Source: Pseudomonadota bacterium
GTDB lineage: Bacteria > Pseudomonadota > Gammaproteobacteria > Burkholderiales > Burkholderiaceae_C
Length of the DNA: 64,000 nt
NCBI GenBank assembly: GCA_019351955.1
Contig: JABBOE010000002.1
Location: forward strand, 1-64,000
Reading direction: 5' to 3'
Shown: positions 57,703 through 64,000 of the stretch, in pieces
Layout of the letters: each line of letters opens with the position of its first letter
How positions within the stretch are numbered: position 1 is the first letter of the stretch
The notes under the pieces: generated by a model
The model's input: the letters and a program-made list of their open reading frames with translations, nothing else
Databases searched by the model: none
Told to the model about the DNA's origin: nothing
Position numbers and translations under genes: made by a program

Positions 57703-58764
57703 TCAGGGAAGCAGTGCCGGTCCCTCCAAGCCAGCCGTCTCGGGCAGGCCGAACATCAGATTCATATTTTGCACTGCCTGGCCCGAGGCGCCCTTGGTGA
57801 GATTGTCCTGCACGACCAGGATCATCGCCGTGTCGGGCATGGGCCTGTGTACCGCCAGACGCAGGACGTTGGCGCCCCGCACGCTGCGCGTCTCCGGGGC
57901 ACTTCCCGAAGGCAGGACGTCAACGAATGGTTCGTCGGCGTAAAAACTCGCATACAGCCCCTGAAGGTCGGATTTGGCACCTTGCGACGTCAGTCGAGCA
58001 TACAGCGTGGCGTGCATGCCCCGGATCATGGGCACCAGATGCGGCATGAACAGGCAGTGCACGCGCTCGTCATCGTCGGCCAGCCCTGCAATCTGGCGCA
58101 GTTCCTGGTTGATTTCCGGGCCATGGCGGTGGCCGCTCACGCCGTAAGCCTTGAAGTTGTCAGCAGCCTCTGCAAAAAGGAATCCCACTTCGGCCTTGCG
58201 ACCAGCACCGGAGACGCCTGAGGCGCAGTTGGCGATGAGATGTCCGGCGTCGATCAGGCCGGGCGTACGCAGCAGCGGCGCCAGACCCAACTGCACGGTG
58301 GTCGGGTAGCAGCCGGGGTTGGCGACAATGCGCGCCTGGCGGATGGTTGGCCTGTTGAGTTCGGGCAATCCGTACGCAGCTTCCTGGAGCAGATCCGGGC
58401 AGGCGTGCGGCATGCCATACCAGCGCTCGAACGCTCCTACGTCCCGCAGGCGGAAATCGGCTGCCAGGTCGATCATGCGCACGCCAGCCTCGAGAAGGCC
58501 GCGTGCCTGGCTCATGGCAACCCCATGCGGAGTTGCGAAGAACACCACGTCGCACTGCGCCAGGGGCGCGGCGTCGGGGCTCGAAAAGTGGAGGTTCGTA
58601 TGCCCACGCAGGCTGGGAAACATCTCCGCCACGGCCAAGCCCGACTCTTTGCGTGATGTGATTGCCACAAGCTCGGCATGGGGATGGCGCACGAGCAAGC
58701 GCAACAGTTCAACGCCCGTGTAGCCCGTGCCCCCAACAATTCCGATCCGCACCCTTTCCATCAA
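57703..58764 (-). CDS. argC: N-acetyl-gamma-glutamyl-phosphate reductase
   Basis: '[18 protein letters not shown]', '[20 protein letters not shown]', '[16 protein letters not shown]'. Confidence 0.95.
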   Translation of the reverse strand: MMERVRIGIVGGTGYTGVELLRLLVRHPHAELVAITSRKESGLAVAEMFPSLRGHTNLHFSSPDAAPLAQCDVVFFATPHGVAMSQARGLLEAGVRMIDLAADFRLRDVGAFERWYGMPHACPDLLQEAAYGLPELNRPTIRQARIVANPGCYPTTVQLGLAPLLRTPGLIDAGHLIANCASGVSGAGRKAEVGFLFAEAADNFKAYGVSGHRHGPEINQELRQIAGLADDDERVHCLFMPHLVPMIRGMHATLYARLTSQGAKSDLQGLYASFYADEPFVDVLPSGSAPETRSVRGANVLRLAVHRPMPDTAMILVVQDNLTKGASGQAVQNMNLMFGLPETAGLEGPALLP

Positions 58765-58914
58765 TTTGCCTCCGCATTGCAGGCTTCGATGTTAATGCGC
58801 GCAGGCGCCTCACGCAGGACGGGCCAGGGGCATTCATCCTGTCGGGCTGGCCGGTCAGCGCCCAATTCGAATGACCGCGGGGAGCGATTCTTGAAGAAAG
58901 GCTCGCGTCCGACC

Positions 58915-58977
58915 AATAAACAAAGGCCCATCTTTTGGACGGGCCTTTGCGGATTGCGCCAGCTCGGGCTGGCGCAA
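58915..58977 (-). terminator. Tandem hairpins downstream of rpsI (second is a rho-independent terminator)
   Basis: TTGCGCCAGC-TCGG-GCTGGCGCAA (58954-58977) and AAAGGCCC/GGGCCTTT (58922-58929 / 58941-58948); minus-strand reading ends GGGCCTTTGTTTATT. Confidence 0.8.
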
Positions 58978-58993
58978 CGCTCCATTGCGAAAC

Positions 58994-59386
58994 TCAGCGC
59001 TTGGAGAACTGCTTGCGGCGACGCGCGCCGTGCAAGCCGACTTTCTTGCGCTCCACTTCGCGGGCGTCACGTGTCACGAAGCCGGCATTGGACAGTGCCG
59101 ACTTGAGTGCTGCGTCGTAGTCGATCAGCGCACGGGTGATGCCGTGGCGTACCGCTCCGGCTTGGCCGGATTCGCCGCCACCGCGCACATTCACCTTGAT
59201 GTCGAACAGCGCTTCGTTTTGCGTCAAGACCAACGGTTGCTTGACCACCATGATCGACGTCTGGCGACCGAAATATTCCTGAAGCGCCAAGCCATTGACA
59301 GTGATATTGCCGTTGCCTTTTTTGATAAACACGCGGGCCACAGAACTCTTGCGGCGGCCGGTGCCGTAATTCCAATCTCCGATCAT
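58994..59386 (-). CDS. rpsI: 30S ribosomal protein S9
   Basis: '[26 protein letters not shown]', '[19 protein letters not shown]'. Confidence 0.98.
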   Translation of the reverse strand: MIGDWNYGTGRRKSSVARVFIKKGNGNITVNGLALQEYFGRQTSIMVVKQPLVLTQNEALFDIKVNVRGGGESGQAGAVRHGITRALIDYDAALKSALSNAGFVTRDAREVERKKVGLHGARRRKQFSKR

Positions 59387-59395
59387 GGCCGCTCC

Positions 59396-59824
59396 TTAAA
59401 GGTCCAGGCTCTGCGGTTGCTGCGCGCTGTGCGGATGTTCCGCGCCGGCGTAGACCTTGAGTTTCTTAATCATGGCGTAGCCCAGTGGGCCCTTGGGCAG
59501 CATGCCCTTGACCGCCAGTTGCAAGGCGCGCCCGGGATGCTTGGCCTGCATGTCCTTGAAGCGGGTGGCGTAGATGCCGCCAGGATAGCCCGTGTGACGG
59601 TAATAAATCTTGTCTTCCGCCTTGTTGCCGGTGACGCGCAGTTTGGAGGAGTTGACAACGATGATGAAGTCGCCGGTGTCTACGTGAGGCGTGTAAATGG
59701 GTTTGTGTTTGCCGCGAAGGCGACGTGCCACTTCGCTGGCGACACGGCCGAGGACCTTGTCCGTCGCGTCAATCACAAACCATTCATGCTTCACTTCGGC
59801 CGGTTTGGCGCTGAAGGTTTTCAT
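59396..59824 (-). CDS. rplM: 50S ribosomal protein L13
   Basis: '[58 protein letters not shown]'. Confidence 0.98.
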   Translation of the reverse strand: MKTFSAKPAEVKHEWFVIDATDKVLGRVASEVARRLRGKHKPIYTPHVDTGDFIIVVNSSKLRVTGNKAEDKIYYRHTGYPGGIYATRFKDMQAKHPGRALQLAVKGMLPKGPLGYAMIKKLKVYAGAEHPHSAQQPQSLDL

Positions 59825-60179
59825 GGATGTTGGTGCTGCTTGAAGCTTGTGGCCTTTTTGTCCCGCTCTTGGTGACGCTGGCGGGCGCTCCCGTATCTGC
59901 TCGCGGCTGTCTGAAGTGCCGGCCTGAAAGATCCCGGGGAGGGCGTGACCTTCCATTCATGCGGCAAACCACGAACTACTGTTCCGGCGGCCCAAAAAAC
60001 CGGAGCCTTTGATTCTAGCCAGAATACGTCGTGCCTGCCAAGCTTTTGGCGCAGCATGGGAGCGGAGACCGCTCCATGGGGAAAACCCCTTTGCTTGCTT
60101 TGTGGGCTATTACGCCTATATTTGTTGCGTTGCAGCAAATGAGCGATCACTCCGTCCCCGGACTTTGCTCTCCAATCCA

Positions 60180-60836
60180 ATGATGACATCCCGAGACTTC
60201 CCATCGTTCGAGGGCGCGGTGCAGCCACGCCACGAACTCGATGTATTGCCGTATTTCAACCGGCGCAGTCAGCCGGTGGTTCCCATTCGTTCCATCGGCG
60301 TCGAGCACAAGCCGGAGTTGTTTGCCCATTTTCTTGCGCTTGGCGAGGAGGACCGGTATCTGCGGTTTGGGTCTGTGGCCAGTGACGCGCAGATTTGCGC
60401 CTACGTCAATCGTATCGATTTCGAGCGTGACGAAGTCTTTGGCGTCTTCAACCGCAAGCTCGAACTGGTTGCTGTGGCGCACATTGCCGTGTCGTGCGCG
60501 CCCGAAAAAAGCTGCCAGGCCGAGTTTGGCGTTTCCGTGCTTCCGGCGGGTCGGGGCAAGGGCATTGGCACACGGCTATTTCAGCGCGCAGCCATGTTTG
60601 CACGCAACCGTGGCATCCAGGCCATGACGATGCAGTGCCTGACGCAAAACACGGCAATGATGGGCATTGCGCGCCGCGCAGGCATGGAAGTGCACGTGGC
60701 GGGCAGCGAGACCGAAGCGTATCTCGAGGTGCCGCATCAAAGCCTATTGAGTCATCTGGACGAATGGGTCGAAAACGCCACGGGCCAGCTTGATTTTGTG
60801 ATCAAGCTTGGATTGCACCGCCCACACCCGGCGTAG
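60180..60836 (+). CDS. GNAT family N-acetyltransferase
   Basis: 'AEFGVSVLPAGRGKGIGTRLFQRAAMFARNRGI' acetyl-CoA-binding motif. Confidence 0.82.
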   Translation: MMTSRDFPSFEGAVQPRHELDVLPYFNRRSQPVVPIRSIGVEHKPELFAHFLALGEEDRYLRFGSVASDAQICAYVNRIDFERDEVFGVFNRKLELVAVAHIAVSCAPEKSCQAEFGVSVLPAGRGKGIGTRLFQRAAMFARNRGIQAMTMQCLTQNTAMMGIARRAGMEVHVAGSETEAYLEVPHQSLLSHLDEWVENATGQLDFVIKLGLHRPHPA

Positions 60837-60967
60837 GGTCGAGCGCTTTTCTGAGGCGGTTGTGCCGCAGGTCCGGTGCTTGGGCCGCCATCCACCGGCA
60901 CCCGGCCGCTGGGCGCCGCCCGCGCGGTGGCGCGCCCGGCATCGGCGACAAAGGCCCTGGGGGCGAT

Positions 60968-61888
60968 TCAGGGGTGCGTACGGCCACTGGCGAGCCGTAA
61001 TGCTGCTCCCAGGGCAGCCCAGGTCGCCGGGTCGAAAGCCAGGCCCAAATGTCCCGCCTTCGCGACATGCACGGGCACGGCGCCTGGAAGCAAGGCGGCC
61101 TGCTCAGGGTAGACGAGTTGGTCGCAGGCACTTGAGACGCACCATATCGGCGGCTGCCTCATGTGGCTTTCCCGGGACTGCAGACTCTGTAGCCAGGGGC
61201 TGGCCGGTCGCATCTGCAAAGCGTTGAACGTGGCGCCCCAGCGCGCGATCCAGGCTCCCCCATGTGGGGAGCCGACCGTAACCATGCCAGCCACGCGCTG
61301 CGCATGGGTTGCATCTTCGGCCAGCCATGCGCGCACCGCGAGCCCGCCCATGCTGTGCGCAAGGATGACCGGCGCACGGCCAGTGGACGTCGCAAGCTGC
61401 GTGACGGCCGCGTCGATGATCCGGGCGTAGGAGGCGATATCGCCAAACATGGGCTCCAAGTTGACCGCCACCCAAGGCGTACGTTGGGCTTCCAGCCGCG
61501 CCAGCAGAGGATTCCAGAAGCCGCGGTTGCACAAATACCCGTGCACCAAGACCACACCGGGGCCGTTCTGTGGAGTGCCTGGGGAGTCAGGCCGGGTTCG
61601 GGCGCGCCATGGCTGCAGCCAGATGAAGGCGCGCATCTGGAGCCACGACTCGGTAATCCACACCCGTGCCCGAGCCGTGCCCCGACAACAGGGTGTGGCG
61701 TGGCGGGCGCACCAGAGCGACAGTAGTGCCACGTGCAAGCTCGTGAGCGCCAAGTACGCGAGGGGCAGGCCGAACAACGCAAGCAGAACACCTTCAGCTC
61801 CATGCCCGAACGCAGCAAGAACAGCACCCGCGAACCCGAGCAACACAAGTTGGGCGAGAAGCAGGCGGCGTAGCCAGATGGCTGTCAT
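60968..61888 (-). CDS. Alpha/beta hydrolase (lipase/esterase-like)
   Basis: 'VVLVHGYLCNRGFWNPLL' and 'VILAHSMGGLAVRAWL' (GxSxG-type elbow HSMGG). Confidence 0.85.
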   Translation of the reverse strand: MTAIWLRRLLLAQLVLLGFAGAVLAAFGHGAEGVLLALFGLPLAYLALTSLHVALLSLWCARHATPCCRGTARARVWITESWLQMRAFIWLQPWRARTRPDSPGTPQNGPGVVLVHGYLCNRGFWNPLLARLEAQRTPWVAVNLEPMFGDIASYARIIDAAVTQLATSTGRAPVILAHSMGGLAVRAWLAEDATHAQRVAGMVTVGSPHGGAWIARWGATFNALQMRPASPWLQSLQSRESHMRQPPIWCVSSACDQLVYPEQAALLPGAVPVHVAKAGHLGLAFDPATWAALGAALRLASGRTHP

Positions 61889-61901
61889 GAGCGCCGGGTC
61901 A

Positions 61902-63320
61902 TCAGCGCTTCATCAGGGCCATCAGGCGCGCGAAGGTCTGACCATAGGGCGGGCGCACGAGCGCCGTCCCGGCCACGCGTGGCTGATACAACACAGGCTT
62001 GAGTTTGGTGAACGTCTCAAAACCCAAGCGCCCGTGGTAATGGCCCATGCCCGAGGGGCCGATTCCGCCGAAGGGCAGATCGTCTTGCGCCACATGGAAC
62101 AGTGTGTCGTTCACAGTCACGCCGCCAGCGTGGGTCGCGCGCAGTGCCTGTCCTATGCGGCGTTTGTCGCGGTCGAACCAGTACAAGGCCAGCGGGCGTG
62201 GGCGGGTGTTGATGTACGTGATGGCCTGCTCGATGTCGTCGTAGGGGATCAGCGGAAGCCAGGGGCCGAAGATCTCGTCCTGCATCAACGCAATATCGTC
62301 CGGGGGGTCAATGAAGAGGGCTGGCGCCAGTCGGTGCTGCAGATCCATGTGCTGCGCGCCTGCGAACAACGGATGCAGCTTGACGCCAGCCGCACGCGCA
62401 TGCGCCTGCAGAGTCGTGAGACGGTTGTAATGGCGCATGTCGATGATGCTGCAATAGTCAGGGCTGCGCAGGCCTTGCGGGTAGAGGCGGCGCGCTGCGC
62501 GTTCGCATGCTTGGGCGAAAGACTCGAGCGCGTTGCGCGGCAGCAGCACGTAGTCCGGCGCAACGCAAGTTTGCCCGGCGTTGACGAGTTTGCCGTAGAC
62601 AATTCGGTCCGCGGCAAGCTGCACATCGAACGCAGGGGTCAGCACGGCAGGCGACTTGCCACCGAGTTCCAGGGTGACCGGGACGAGGTTGACACTTGCA
62701 GCCGCCATCACGCGCTTGCCTACGGCCGTGGAGCCGGTGAACAGCAAATGATCGAAGGGCAGGCTGGAGAACGCCGCAGCTTCGTCGGCTCCGCCGGTAA
62801 AGATGACCAGTTCGGCCGGGTCGAATGCCGCACGCACAAGGCGCGAAAACTGAGCGCCGAACGCAGGGCTGAACTCGGAAAGCTTGATCATCGCCCGGTT
62901 ACCAGCGGCGAAGGCGCTGGCTAGCGGGCCGATCGCCAGGTAAAGCGGGTAATTCCACGGCGCGATGATGCCCACGAGCCCAAGCGGCTGCGGCAGCAGT
63001 TGTGCGTGCGCCGGCCAGAACCAGATGGAGGTGGATGCGCGGTGCGGGCGCATCCACCTTGCGCCATGACGCAGCGCGTGGCGGATGGCACCCAGCGACG
63101 GCACGATGTCGAGCACTTGCGTTTCAGCAGCCGAGCGGTGGCCAAAGTCATCGGAGATCGCTTCGCACAGCAATGTTTCGTTGTCCCGGATGAGCGCGGC
63201 CAAGCGGCGCAGACGGTCGCGGCGTATTGACCATGGGGGATAGGGCTCGGCGCGGCTGGCCGCGTGCAGGTGCTCGTAGGCAGCTTGTAAATCCGAGGAA
63301 AACAGGGGAGGTCTGTCCAT
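61902..63320 (-). CDS. Aldehyde dehydrogenase (coniferyl aldehyde dehydrogenase-like)
   Basis: 'GIIAPWNYPLYLAIGPLASAFAAGNRAMIKLSEFSP', 'TLELGGKSPAVL', 'VNAGQTCVAPDYVL'. Confidence 0.92.
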   Translation of the reverse strand: MDRPPLFSSDLQAAYEHLHAASRAEPYPPWSIRRDRLRRLAALIRDNETLLCEAISDDFGHRSAAETQVLDIVPSLGAIRHALRHGARWMRPHRASTSIWFWPAHAQLLPQPLGLVGIIAPWNYPLYLAIGPLASAFAAGNRAMIKLSEFSPAFGAQFSRLVRAAFDPAELVIFTGGADEAAAFSSLPFDHLLFTGSTAVGKRVMAAASVNLVPVTLELGGKSPAVLTPAFDVQLAADRIVYGKLVNAGQTCVAPDYVLLPRNALESFAQACERAARRLYPQGLRSPDYCSIIDMRHYNRLTTLQAHARAAGVKLHPLFAGAQHMDLQHRLAPALFIDPPDDIALMQDEIFGPWLPLIPYDDIEQAITYINTRPRPLALYWFDRDKRRIGQALRATHAGGVTVNDTLFHVAQDDLPFGGIGPSGMGHYHGRLGFETFTKLKPVLYQPRVAGTALVRPPYGQTFARLMALMKR

Positions 63321-63455
63321 TCCGATTCCTCATTTGGTGATTCGCCTTATCCTAAACGGCAGTGTGAACCCCCGCTTCGCAGATGGCTACGCGCCGGGGC
63401 GATAAGGCATGGCCCACGCGCTACGCCCACACATGTCCATGACTGAGTTCAGCCG

Positions 63456-64000
63456 ATGCCCATTCCTTTTCTGCCCCTGTCCGTTCACGTGCTCGAACGC
63501 GGATGGCTTTCTGCTAACAGCATATTGTTTTTCGACGACGACGACACGGCAAGCGTGGTGGACACGGGCTACGTGCTGCATGCGGCGCAGACCGTGGCGC
63601 TCGTACGGCTTGCGATGGGCAGCCGCAAGCTTACGCGGATCGTCAATACGCACCTGCACTCCGACCACTGCGGCGGCAACGCTGCTTTGCAGGCCGCAGC
63701 GGGCGGGGCGGCCTGCTGCACCATCACGGTGCCAGTCGGCGAACTTCAAGCGGTCAACGCCTGGGATGAGGACGCGTTGAGCTTCCGGGCGACCGGCCAA
63801 CACGCAGCCGGCTTCTCCGCAGCAGACAGTATTGCTGCAGGTGACACTTTATGCTTGGGTGGGCTGCGCTGGCGTGTGTATGCCGCCCCCGGCCACGATC
63901 CGCACGCACTGATACTCTTCCAGCCCGAGGCCCGGGTTCTCATCAGTGGTGACGCCCTGTGGGAGCACGGATTTGGGGTCATCTTTCCCGAGATGGTTGG
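63456..64000 (+). CDS. MBL-fold metallo-hydrolase (partial, runs off window)
   Basis: Direct translation from ATG 63456: MPIPFLPLSVHVLERGWLSANSILFFDDDD...IVNTHLHSDHCGGNAAL...APGHDPHALILF...LISGDALW. Confidence 0.88.
   Translation, partial: MPIPFLPLSVHVLERGWLSANSILFFDDDDTASVVDTGYVLHAAQTVALVRLAMGSRKLTRIVNTHLHSDHCGGNAALQAAAGGAACCTITVPVGELQAVNAWDEDALSFRATGQHAAGFSAADSIAAGDTLCLGGLRWRVYAAPGHDPHALILFQPEARVLISGDALWEHGFGVIFPEMV

Noticed and set aside
1-64000. Transposases, integrases, phage or BGC core genes
   Set aside because: None recognised in any frame; the region looks like stable chromosome.

Overview
High-GC chromosomal window, gene-dense, most likely from a Burkholderiales betaproteobacterium; Thiomonas-like is an inference from gene content only. 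No IS elements, prophage, rRNA or tRNA genes were recognised. Housekeeping blocks: uvrA / MFS / ssb; bioA-bioD-bioF; tyrS / two M23 peptidases / anmK / erpA / argC / rpsI-rplM. The centre (about 20.4-46.0 kb) is a formate/molybdenum-tungsten superlocus. It holds a Tat-exported respiratory formate dehydrogenase (TAT-target peptide, alpha, beta, lipoprotein, cytochrome b gamma, small secreted protein), FdhD, DUF3305, DUF3306, a 735-aa poly-[4Fe-4S] protein and a TorD-like chaperone. It continues with a TDT exporter, a LysR regulator, an OFA-family transporter, a second NAD-linked two-subunit FDH resembling the tungsten-type Fdh1/FdwAB group, a translationally coupled patatin, a ModE-like regulator and a ModA/WtpA-like ABC transporter. 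The most useful leads are: two 24-bp ModE-box-like inverted repeats, a perfect 26-bp palindrome upstream of the OFA transporter, mutually exclusive stems in the long leader of the respiratory FDH operon, the uncharacterised poly-ferredoxin with DUF3305/3306, a tandem M23 pair in which one copy lost a zinc ligand, a RavA/ViaA/DUF364 operon, a strong 19-bp-arm hairpin upstream of bioA, and a possible terminal CRISPR repeat at the extreme left edge. All assignments come from reading the supplied translations and DNA; no database searches were run.
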